Origin: Babesia bovis T2Bo
Lineage: Eukaryota > Apicomplexa > Aconoidasida > Piroplasmida > Babesiidae
Direction of reading: 5' to 3'
DNA length: 64,000 nucleotides
NCBI RefSeq assembly: GCF_000165395.2
Contig: NC_010574.1
Coordinates: 1,426,001 to 1,490,000, forward strand
The notes beneath the pieces were generated by a model that worked only from the letters and a program-made list of their open reading frames with translations, made no database searches and was not told where the DNA came from. Positions 1 through 9,646 of this stretch are shown in pieces. A program made the position numbers and the translations under genes. How positions within the stretch are numbered: position 1 is the first letter of the stretch; the number at the start of each line of letters is the position of its first letter.

Positions 1-1
1 A

Positions 2-1162
2 AGTGACATCTTGCCAAATACCATGGTCATGGCAATTACAGTGGCGGCAACCACTTCATCGGGGTCATACCTGTCATCACATGTACTAAAAGAGGTGTGT
101 TGCATCCCCGTTGAACGTGATCATTAACACAGGTACTTGCAGCGTGTAACGAGGGGATGATACTGGCAGACTTCAGGAATGACGTAAGTCTAGCTGCAGT
201 GCCATAATATGCACCAGATATTGGTATACCTAGAAACACGAATGGCGCTTTTGGCGCCAAATGTCAGTGCGATCATTGGCACTGCCCTTGCAGCCAGGTT
301 GATCACGCAGGCTGGTGGGCTGACCACGCTGGCCAAAATGCCATCGCAGAATATAATGCTCGTTGGGGGCAACAGGAAGGGTACAGTGGTACCAGGGGTA
401 ATATACTCCTGCGATATCATACAAAACGCACCTTCGGCGGTGAAGCACCGCGCTGTAAAGCTAGTATCGGGGAAATTGTCACTTGCAGCCAAGATTGATA
501 TGTTCAAGGAAGCCACAGACGGAAGTATGGGCGCGGAATATCGCAATATGATAGAGCAGGCATTGCAGAAGGTATGTAGCTATGTATACTAGTGAATTGT
601 TACAGGCACAGGAGCCACCACCAGCACCTCTAAAGAAATCACTGCCGGTACCCGAAGAACGCAAGTCCACCAAACGTGGAGGAAAACGATTAAGAAAGGC
701 TAAGGAAAGACTAGCAGTCAGCGAGTTTAGGAAGTATGCAAATAGACTAAAGTTTGGAGAGGAAGCAGAAGAGGAATATGGCCTCGAAAGTGGTATGTCT
801 AGTCGATGACAGATAACGCATCACAGGTGATGGCTTCGGAATGCTAGGAAAACATACAGGATATGGAAAGCTAAGATTGCAACATAAACAGCAGAAACTA
901 CAATTGCGTAAGTTTAGCAGATTGAATGATATTCGCGCAGCGAAGAAACGGCAAATAGCAATACAAAGCAGCGGCGCCACCAATGGAATGTCGTCATCAC
1001 TAGTGTTCACACCACTACAAGGTAAGTGGTCTTGACAAAACCCAATCATACATAGGCATCGAGTTGTGTAACCCAGAGGCGGCAAAACCAGCGCCAAAGA
1101 AAAAAAATGCAATCCTAGACAACTCGGGAGGATTCTTCAAAGTTGGCAATAATGCCAAGTAG
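2..1162 (+). CDS. PRP31: Pre-mRNA processing factor PRP31, 5' end outside the window
   Basis: PRP31 is a U4/U6 snRNP protein that bridges U4/U6 to U5 in the tri-snRNP in the nucleus. The visible part holds the Nop domain: ILPNTMVMAITVAATT near the left edge, then APNVSAIIGTALAARLITQAGG and KMPSQNIMLVGG, followed by the basic C-terminal PRP31 region with FTPLQGIELCNP. I read six exons. Introns are at 95-132, 184-217, 572-605, 793-826 and 1022-1055, all 34-38 bases and all keeping frame; the stop is TAG at 1160-1162. The N-terminal part lies before base 1. The gene converges on the NEDD8-like gene with only 8 bases between the stop codons. Family assignment is secure; exact splice sites are inferred. 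Confidence 0.93.
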
Positions 1163-1170
1163 ATCAGCAC

Positions 1171-1474
1171 CTAGCCACCGCGAAGTTGGAGAACCATGTG
1201 GATGGTAGAGCCGGGAATAACCTTGTAGTCACGAAGTGTTAACTCGTCGCTCAAATGACGGCCTAGATATAATGTATATACCTATGACATACCCACCAGA
1301 ATAAATTAAACGCATTTGACGGAGATCAAATGATGCTGAGGTAATCATGTGTATCGATGGCAACAACATACGCTCATTTTCATGGATGCTGCGCTTAACC
1401 TGAGCTATAGTGTCACCAGGCTCAAAGTCAAATGGTACACGCTGACCACTCAATGTCTTGATTAAAACTTGCAT
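1171..1474 (-). CDS. Ubiquitin-like modifier, NEDD8/Rub1-like
   Basis: This is a 77-residue ubiquitin-fold protein that begins MQVLIKTLSGQRVPFDFEP and ends LRGG directly before the stop, so no tail needs removing. Two introns (1336-1371 and 1263-1296) give an ungapped core, including RLIYSGRHLSDELTLRDY. The residue at the ubiquitin-72 position is Gln (VLQLRGG). Ubiquitin has Arg there and NEDD8/Rub1 have Ala/Thr, so I favour a NEDD8-like cullin modifier over ubiquitin. For the second intron I chose the donor GTGGGTATG because it restores the ubiquitin spacing; the neighbouring GTATG donor breaks the frame. The ATG lies 12 bases after the CWC27 stop and in the same frame. Which E1/E2 system it uses cannot be seen. 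Confidence 0.82.
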
Positions 1475-1486
1475 TTTATATACACA

Positions 1487-3122
1487 CTACCAGCGCGAAC
1501 TGTCTAAATTGTCCCCCGTGGTGTGACCCTTCTGACGCTAGGAATCGTCATATACACACTGCAATCAACACACCTTACGCTTCAAATTGGCAATGAACTC
1601 TAAGCGGTTGTCCTTGTCACCCAGAGGGTCAAACACAGTCAGCTGTAACCTGATGTGCCGAGCAAAAACATAAACACACCGTATCCTTCCCAGCGTCGGC
1701 TTCGTATGCCTATAGACATTTTTACAGTACTCCATAAACAAACCTTCACGGAATCAACGGAAAATTGTAATTTCCGACCGGCAAACCAAGATCCGTCAGC
1801 AAGGTCTACCAACGGTGAACGTTCCACTAGACAAACGTACCCTCATCGGTTTCAGTACCTTCCTTGGATAAAAGCGAGGTATTCCTAGATATCTCGGACA
1901 GTCGCTTGGTAAATTGGGTAAACCGTGCCATTGTATCCGTTTTACTGCCACTTTTACGTTGCTCCTTGCGTGTCAAGTACTTGACACCGTCGTGGCCAAC
2001 GATACCAACTTTGTCGCCACGACGCAATTCAGATTCCAGTAACGCTATTTCACGCTTACGATCGTTTGCAGTTCCCTGCTCCACAGGCACTGGCATATCA
2101 ACACTGTGGTCACTGCTAGAGCCCTCATCCTCACTGGGTTCGGAAACATGCTCCACAGTGACGCTCTCCCGAGAGAGCTTCGGATCAGATAGTAGCTCGT
2201 GGGCACTTTTCACACGTGGCAATGCCACAGTGGCTTTTTCCTCATCACTGTAACCACCATCGTCAAAAGAAAGTAAGCATTTCTTCCTGTGATCATATAA
2301 AACAATGCTGAAGACCTACTTCACAGCACTAGGCGCTGGTTTAACGGGGACGTCCTCTTCATCAGTCAGCTCGGAATGGGCGATTAATCGGGGTTGGATA
2401 TCAGGAAATGGGTTATTCACAACCTCAACATGTGTTATGCGAGGTGGGTTTTTAGGACGGTCGGTATTGGGATTAACCTCGGATTGGCCAATCTTAATTA
2501 AGTTGTAAACAGTGTTCCCCTCTATCTTCCCAAATAAAGTGTACTTGCCATTCAAACAGTCAGCGCGTTCTGAAATAGATATTGTAATGCAATGGATATA
2601 CCAAGTGGGTCAACTATGAGAACATAATAGACAGGTGACTATGTCCCGTAGATCAGTGATGACATAAGATAGCATAAAACGGACTGCAGTAGTCACTTAC
2701 CTAATGTAATGAAAAACTGACTGCCATTGGTACGTTTGCCACCAGTGTTTGCCATGCCAACAAGGCCTGTTAAATATATACAGTTTCTATATTGCCTACC
2801 GCGATAACGGAACTTAAGTCTAGATACAATCTCATTCTCGAAGCATTCTCCATAGATAGATTCACCTCCTATAGCACATAAATAACTGGACTACTAAAAT
2901 ACCGTGACCAGTTCCTGTAGGATCGCCGGTTTGTACCATAAATTGAGGGATTATGCGATGAAAGATGCAGTTGTTGTAGTAACCCTCAAGACACAACTGC
3001 ACAAAGTTCCGAACGGCCAAAGGACATTGCGAACTCCAAAGACGAACGTCAAGCTCACCCTCACTGGTGTGTAGAATCACACGACCGCGACATGGAGGCT
3101 CAAGAGTATACACCTCAGACAT
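1487..3122 (-). CDS. CWC27: Spliceosome-associated cyclophilin CWC27
   Basis: This is a cyclophilin-type protein of the spliceosome (CWC27/NY-CO-10 family). The N-terminus (MSEVYTLEPPCRGRVILHT) matches the family start. It continues through IFHRIIPQFMVQTGDPTGTG, GESIYGE, LVGMANTGG, NGSQFFITL and LNGKYTLFGKI, the conserved core of the isomerase fold. A charged Ser/Glu/Lys-rich tail ends RQKGHTTGDNLDSSRW. I read nine exons, about 420 residues in all, with introns mostly 34-37 bases; the one at 2570-2700 is 131 bases. Whether it keeps prolyl-isomerase activity cannot be judged by eye, since some CWC27 members have lost it. It starts 2 bases after the TBCE stop and ends 12 bases before the NEDD8-like ATG. 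Confidence 0.9.
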
Positions 3123-3124
3123 TA

Positions 3125-5030
3125 CTATCGAGTTACTTTATTAGAACTAGCTGCATTAACGCCACGACGTAAACGAATGTCATTTATAGTACGCGACTGA
3201 GCACGAATCTGATACCCGTCAGAAAAACCATACAAAAATAAATCACTATCATTGTCTATCATACGCTCGCTTATAGGCATCGACTGAAAAATATGTATCC
3301 AGAAACAATAAACTCACCCCGTTGTTGTATACTAATATGATATCACGCATGTCCATACCAAACAACTTGGAGCACAGCATCTTCACGTCCATCACAGTTG
3401 TCGACAATGGTAGCCTACGCTTGACTGCGGGCTTCAAAAAGCTGTCAGAGTCGCCATCGGGGATCAACGACACCTCAACTGATCGAATGGCTGATGTTGA
3501 AGCAGTACTCTGGCCAGGGTCACGAGAGCCATGAATAGCAGATAAACGACTCAAATGCGATATCGGAAGTCCAACGTGAGCGTTGGTGTCATCAAAAACA
3601 GCACGACCGCTGTGCTCAAGAGTGATGTAGTAACGCTCAGCATTGATGCGATCGAATTTATTAATCTCAACACCGTTAAGGACCTCCAGGTTGGGGAATA
3701 TGGCAATCAATACCTGACGATCGAGGCTGTCAAAAGTATCACTAGTCTTGTTACCCAGTGTACAGTGGTTAAACCTTAATACACGTAACCCCTGGAATAA
3801 AACAGATAACTCACAAACGGTCTTCCAGTCGTAGATGTAGTTGTCATCCAAATAGAGCTCACGTAAATGAGTATACGCATCACGATTACCACCACTTAGC
3901 TGCATCCCAGCGGTGTATATAGATAGCTGGGAACGAGTAGCAGGGTCCATGCAAACGTTAGATAGCTTGTTATTGGATAGAACCAACTTGGTCAAGCTTT
4001 TAGACGAACTTACCAAGTTGAGTACAGACCACCAGTTCCATATATAATTTTCACTGCAATCCAGAGATGATAGGTGCAATGTTTCCATGAAAGTTGGCAA
4101 CTCGGTAAAAGCGTTGTTACACAGAACAAGGGTGTCAAGCGATGGTAATCCATTGAGTAGTATCTCAAGGTCAGATGACGATACCATAGTCCTGGATAGT
4201 ACAAGCGTTTTTAGTTTATCGGATACAATAGGGCCCTTATTTGTTGATATCAAGTTGCCACTCAGGTTCAAGGTTGATGTACGTGGGATCAATGATAGAA
4301 CTTTACGTACGAAATCCCAGTCATAGATTAAATTGTACGATAGGTTAATATCACGCAAACGAGTAAACTTATATTCACTGCAATCACCCAAATGTGATAT
4401 CCGACGGCGTTCAAGTCCCAAACTGACTAAATTAGAAGTGTCACTGAAAAATGAAAGTGCATCTGAACGACCTACAAACTCATGACCAATTTGACCCGCG
4501 CCATGAGGAGTCTTGTCTAAAGTATCCGCATTCTCAACGTCATCGCAGACGTAACAGTCATATATAGCAGATGAAAGTGATATCCCAGTGTCAACCTTAG
4601 ATGCCTCAACAAAGGAGCACGTACTGCCACCATAGTTACGAACCATACTCTCAGCAGGAGTCATCCATATATTATCACGAATCCAGTCGTTACCATGGTC
4701 TATATAGACGTTATATACCTCTGCTATAGCACGCTGAAATGCCAGAGCTAGCCTAGGAGAAAAGTAAAAGGTGCCATCAACAGTGCCATTATGGTTACCA
4801 AATCGGAAAATGTCCCATTCAACACCAATAACACTTATTTCATCGGTTTCCAGATCTGATTCGGGCTCGGAAACGCCGTCAAGTGAACCCTTGCAAGAAT
4901 CGCCATGGTCATAGCGGTTTAATACAGACCTAGGGACCTTACCCTGCCAAAGTACTGAACACACCCGGCCTAAAATAGTAACACGTTGATTAATATCAAC
5001 ACTAGAGCAACCGGTTACCATAGATTCCAT
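3125..5030 (-). CDS. TBCE: Tubulin-specific chaperone E (TBCE)
   Basis: TBCE is a cofactor that helps assemble and dissociate alpha/beta-tubulin dimers in the cytosol. The order of domains is diagnostic. A CAP-Gly-like N-terminus (GRVCSVLWQGKVP ... GVEWDIFRFGNHNGTVDGTFYF) comes first, then leucine-rich repeats over roughly residues 210-430 (for example LSYNLIYDW, LVLSNNKLS, LYLDDNYIYDW), then a ubiquitin-like end. The long reading frame runs to 3249, but a 34-base intron at 3284-3317 joins YNNG to SMPISERMIDNDSDLFLYGFSDGYQI. That completes the ubiquitin-like fold and gives 623 residues. The CAP-Gly domain carries an acidic insert of about 35 residues and lacks an obvious GGSFIRP end. The gene ends 2 bases before CWC27. 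Confidence 0.87.
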
Positions 5031-5306
5031 TGTAAATTAAACGGACACAAACAATGTGTACACAACAGCGGCGCCACTTCAGCACAGACATGTCTAAAAA
5101 CTGCGTAGACATAACAAGACGTGCGGTATGCAGGTGTAACTATATCAAAAATATATAAATACCAACTTAATGCGATGTGTATCTAAATCCTTGAAATGTA
5201 AGCAACAATATCGCTCTAGTCACAAAAGGGTTCAATCCATATATCCAATAAAAAATGGGCATACCAGTTTCCAGAGAAACTACAGCCCATATTAAAAGCA
5301 ATATCG

Positions 5307-6181
5307 TCAATCCTCAATGTTAGGAGCTAAATAAAAGTTGATAAAAGAGTCACCGTCATTCATAGCCAAAGAATCAGCAAAGTTGAATTTCACACTCAAT
5401 GGGATCCCAGCAGATAGATTAATGGATACATCCTGAGCCAAGGCAGTGGCCTTGGAAAATAATACCAAATAACGTGTAGCAAACATCTGCGATAAAGGCT
5501 CAGTGGACATTACACGAACGTCACCAACACCGTCGTGGAATGTCTTGGATGCCTTAATGCCGTCACCCTCAGCCTCAAGCTTAATCACGTCCTTGTTCAT
5601 GGATATAACGACAGTGTCACCAATGGAATGTAAATACTTGGCAAATTCCTGGAAACGACGAGAGTTCATTACACATTTACACGTGTACTCACAGTCGGGA
5701 ATGTCCAAATGCTCACGCTCAACGTCAATCATCTTCACCTGAGCCTCCAAAGCATCGCTCTCAGCCTCTGGAAAATTGTCGTAACCACAAACAAAACAAA
5801 GCACACACAATGGAATACTGCAGATACCTATGCATACAAAAACTTACCATCGTAACCGCCAGCCTCAATGATACGAACAAATAAAACAGGGTCCTCACTG
5901 TCGTCACCACGAGCAAGGTATATCACACTCTTCTCACGAACAACAGCCAATATCTTCAACATAAAAGATATATTCAAACCCAAAGTACAGGGGGTATCGC
6001 AACGATAAAGCTGGAAGAAATCTGGAGCTAGACAAAGGTGAATCAACGATATGTGACTGTTGTCCATAGCTTGCATGGATAGACCATCCTCGGAACAGTC
6101 AATGCTGACATCGTTGCATATCTCACGTAAAGCCTCAAAGAGACGACGTAAAAACATACCATCCAAACGACATTCAAACAT
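5307..6181 (-). CDS. PCNA: Proliferating cell nuclear antigen (PCNA)
   Basis: PCNA is the sliding clamp that tethers DNA polymerases and repair factors to DNA in the nucleus. The protein begins MFECRLDGMFLRRLFEALRE and shows LSMQAMDNSHISLIHLCL, the central-loop region ALEAQVKMIDVEREHLDIP and the C-terminal FYLAPNIED. One 80-base intron (5768-5847) separates two exons, giving 264 residues against about 260 usual for the family. Piroplasms and other apicomplexans often carry two PCNA paralogues; I cannot tell which this is. It is transcribed away from the 6522 gene, so 6182-6521 probably holds both promoters. Confidence 0.95.
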
Positions 6182-6521
6182 CGTGACGTAGTACTAACAC
6201 ACAACTAGACACACTAACGAGATTGGATATATAACCGACCCAACAGTAAAGAAACACTATATATACACAATGTGTTATGAAATATAAGCTAGAGAAGCTA
6301 AAATATGCTCTAGATAAACCAAAAAATAAGGTAATTGAACCCCCACACCAGGGGTTATTAATATTGCGAATATAACAATATGTACGCTAGCTAACACATT
6401 AATACCATGCCAGAAACAAGAGCAACAACTGGCCAATTTGTTGCTGATAGTATCTGATGAAGGCACGAACCAGGAATCTCTAACGCCCAGCCAAGGCTCT
6501 AGGCAACGTACAAACGAAAAT
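6182..6521 (+). promoter_or_regulatory. Shared upstream region of PCNA and the 6522 gene
   Basis: This 340-base stretch separates two divergent start codons. It is AT-rich, with no open reading frame of note on either strand. It probably contains both promoters and 5' UTRs. No defined motif is claimed. Confidence 0.4.
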
Positions 6522-8474
6522 ATGGAGTGTATAATACAAGCAGTGGTTGAAGAGCCCTCAGGAGCTAATACGGAATACATACGCCTCTACGATGCGCGGA
6601 AGCGGCATCTGGGCATGCCAGTTAGGATCAAATGGACGTTTTCCCAAGGCTTCAGAGCTATCGCGAGGGCTTTTCTACCAATAGAGTCTATATGGGATAA
6701 TATGGTTCAGCTGTTTGAGTCATATTACTTAGCAGCAGAAAGACCAGCTCTGCTGGATATGCAAACAACACTCAACGCGTTGGTACAGTCTATACTGACA
6801 GGACTGAAGTATACATACAGACTGTGCAGATGTACCTCATCAAGGTACAGGCGCGCTATCGCATCAATATCGCTAGACAATGCAACTGAACTGGGCACGA
6901 AGAAAATTGTATTCAAATATGGATACTTCGGCCATGGATTGGATATAAAAGTAGGCATGAAGAGTAATGGAGTACTTATCGCAGAAGCACTTGATCAAGG
7001 TAGTATCAATGTATCATACGAAAAAGTGGTACATCGGGGGTTACTGCAGCTGACAAGAGCTTACGAAACACCAATGGAAACAACATCTCACGCATTAGGA
7101 TTCGATAATGGGCATGCAGATGCCAATAGATTTATTACCTGTGTCTCCATGGACCCAATGCCATGCTTCGGGAGTACTATACTGCTATGTTACTCAACAG
7201 GGGAAGCAGAAATATGGAAAGAAAGCGTTTCAATGACAGAGCTTAGGGAGGCGCTTTGCGAAGCTGTGGCACAATGCAAGTTGCAAGGTTACCCGTTCTA
7301 TTGCGCATTCAGCCCAGCTGGAGAGCTTGCTGTTGTGCTCACAACTGAGAATATGTACATAATGGAGTGGAATGGATCTGCATTGACAGGTATTAAACTG
7401 GTAAATGGCACATCAGCAGATATCTGGACAAGGCCTACATCCAACGTCCTGGCAGCTGAATGGCTGAATATACATGAAATACTGAGTCTAACGGATCATG
7501 GTGAGTTGTGGCTCTCCAGGAGAGGTGAGATGGGCTACTGGCAAAGAATCACACAGTATATACTCAGGGAGTCCTTACCACAGGATGTGGGAATTACCAC
7601 CTGGATAAGTAGGATGCAGTACGATACCAGGGGGCTGCTCTACCTAAAGATGTATGGTACCGACCAACTGCTACAACTGAAGTGGGATAAAACGCCGTTA
7701 CCAGAGTTAATAAGCGTTGAACTGCCACCCAGAGAGAGCGGGACTAGACTTAAAACAAATGCCCAAAAAAGTGATAGTGTACCAGTAGCTGATTTTGCAA
7801 TTGAACAGCATTCGTCAATCATGGCAGTGGTCATCAGTGACAGGTCTATGGTGTACGTATACACGTACCCCAACCCAAAGTTCATGCACGCCGTAGGACC
7901 ACCGAAACCACACCTCAAAGTAGGAGGATTGAAGTTTGTAACAGCAGGGAATAACACTAACCCAAATGCATACTTAGCTATCAAATGGGTGGAAATAGGA
8001 ATTGAAACATTCAAGCAAAGGCATGACTATGATATAGACCATAGAATTGAACGGAAACATGAACAATGCGCAAGAGTCACTGTATTGTACGCAATCAATA
8101 CAATACACACGCCGCAAAAAGATTGGAGTGAACAGTCACTTGCAGATATACTCTCAGAAAGCGATGTCACAATGTATCCCATCAAACATAAACAAACATT
8201 CCTAAGAAGACATGGACTAGGTGTACCGGAACCAGTACCAAGATTAAGCGTGTTCAGACCCAACTTCCCAGATAAAATTCCAGGAGGAACACAAAATAAT
8301 GTCATGTTCAGAGATGCTTTCGCACAAAGGAGACATATATTCAACAAACACGCTACAAATACGGACTTAGGAACTACTGGAATATCGCAAAGAAGCCTAG
8401 ACAAGGATCTACACCCAGAGACGCCAGTATACTCAATGGAAGAGTTCGCCCGCAGGAAAAGAGCGACGTTCTAG
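6522..8474 (+). CDS. Conserved-looking hypothetical protein, possibly a beta-propeller
   Basis: I do not recognise the family. The open frame runs from 6438 without a break, but the first ATG is at 6522 (MECIIQAVVEEPSG), giving 650 residues in one exon. Residues about 210-380 have short hydrophobic strands ending in Trp and small residues, such as LLCYSTGEAEIW, YCAFSPAGELAVVLTTENMYIMEWN and EILSLTDHGELWLSRRG. That pattern suggests a WD40-like propeller. The C-terminal 120 residues are basic and end RRKRATF. There is no signal peptide or membrane segment. A nuclear role is possible from the basic tail but unproven. It lies between divergently transcribed PCNA and the thioredoxin gene on the same strand. 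Confidence 0.8.
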   Translation: MECIIQAVVEEPSGANTEYIRLYDARKRHLGMPVRIKWTFSQGFRAIARAFLPIESIWDNMVQLFESYYLAAERPALLDMQTTLNALVQSILTGLKYTYRLCRCTSSRYRRAIASISLDNATELGTKKIVFKYGYFGHGLDIKVGMKSNGVLIAEALDQGSINVSYEKVVHRGLLQLTRAYETPMETTSHALGFDNGHADANRFITCVSMDPMPCFGSTILLCYSTGEAEIWKESVSMTELREALCEAVAQCKLQGYPFYCAFSPAGELAVVLTTENMYIMEWNGSALTGIKLVNGTSADIWTRPTSNVLAAEWLNIHEILSLTDHGELWLSRRGEMGYWQRITQYILRESLPQDVGITTWISRMQYDTRGLLYLKMYGTDQLLQLKWDKTPLPELISVELPPRESGTRLKTNAQKSDSVPVADFAIEQHSSIMAVVISDRSMVYVYTYPNPKFMHAVGPPKPHLKVGGLKFVTAGNNTNPNAYLAIKWVEIGIETFKQRHDYDIDHRIERKHEQCARVTVLYAINTIHTPQKDWSEQSLADILSESDVTMYPIKHKQTFLRRHGLGVPEPVPRLSVFRPNFPDKIPGGTQNNVMFRDAFAQRRHIFNKHATNTDLGTTGISQRSLDKDLHPETPVYSMEEFARRKRATF

Positions 8475-8646
8475 TAACAACGCAATGTCTAATTGTAATC
8501 TAACCAATAGTCGCTGTTTGAGGTGGGGGTTCCACAACGCTCCGCGACGCTGCAGAGAATAGGCACTATAACACGTCATTCTAATATAACTAACGTTAAC
8601 AATCAGATGTGTAGCATATAAAGATAAACTGCAGTCGAATTTAGCC

Positions 8647-9356
8647 ATGAAGGTCGTTTTATCCATCGTGGTCGCTGTATGCACCGTTATGGGCGTTCAA
8701 GCCGATCAAGTAACAAACGTAAAAGTTAACGCCGAAGCAAGTGCCGTTGTACAGTTAACTGACTCCAATTTCGAAAAGCTAACCCAGGCCAGCACTGGAG
8801 CCACCACCGGTAAGACATTTACCTTGTTAAACATACACACACAGGACCATGGTTCGTCAAATTCTACGCTCCCTGGTGCTCACACTGTAGGCAAATGGCA
8901 CCAGCATGGGAAAGACTCGCTAAAGAGCTTAAAGGTGTAGTGAACGTAGCAGATTTGGATGCTACACGCGCACCAAATGTAGCAAAGAGATTCGCCATCA
9001 AGGGATACCCAACACTGCTACTTATCGACAAGGGACGTATGTACCAATACAAAAACGGAGATAGAAGCACCGAGAAACTAGCAGCATTCGCCACCAACGA
9101 TTACAAAAAGGCACTTTCTAACCCAGTACCTGCGCCGTTGACCTTCGTAGGAGTAACAATCGACTTCTTCGTAACAGGAACACAGGAAGCACAACGCATC
9201 TATGATGTAGCCTTCAGAGGATTCTTTGTTATCAGCACATTTGCATTCCTGGGAGGTATACTCATGGGAATGGTCATCGCTGTCATTGCATTATCCAAAG
9301 GTAACTCAACAGCACATGGCAACAAAAGCCCAAGGAACGCCCGCAAGCAGGATTAA
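8647..9356 (+). CDS. Membrane-anchored thioredoxin / PDI-like protein
   Basis: The protein is 224 residues after one 35-base intron (8810-8844). It has a signal peptide (MKVVLSIVVAVCTVMGVQA), a thioredoxin domain (residues about 35-155) and one membrane segment near residues 180-205 (FFVISTFAFLGGILMGMVIAV). The redox motif is WCSHC in WFVKFYAPWCSHC, and GYPTLLLI carries the usual cis-Pro. These features place it among TMX-like protein disulfide isomerases that act in the ER or secretory pathway. The short cytosolic tail is basic. The splice is fixed by the need to join ATTG to PWFVKFYAP. Its substrates are unknown. Confidence 0.88.
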
Positions 9357-9646
9357 ACATTTAATTAACAACTAATAACATGCTGAAATATTTCTAAAAA
9401 TAAACTCTTTGGTGTGATTTTTAACGTTGCGCAAAATGAGTGCTTTTGAATAGGAACTAGTGGCGTTGGTGTATCAATACTGTTTTGTAACCCTGCTAAC
9501 ATGGGTCTAGAATTGTAATCAAGTGCCACACTAATATATACAATGACTGGATGCTATACCCCAAGTGTATAGTTGCAAAGAATCTATGTATTGATGTTGG
9601 CCTATAGTGAATCTAGGATATGACAAAAAAGCAATACTATACATTA

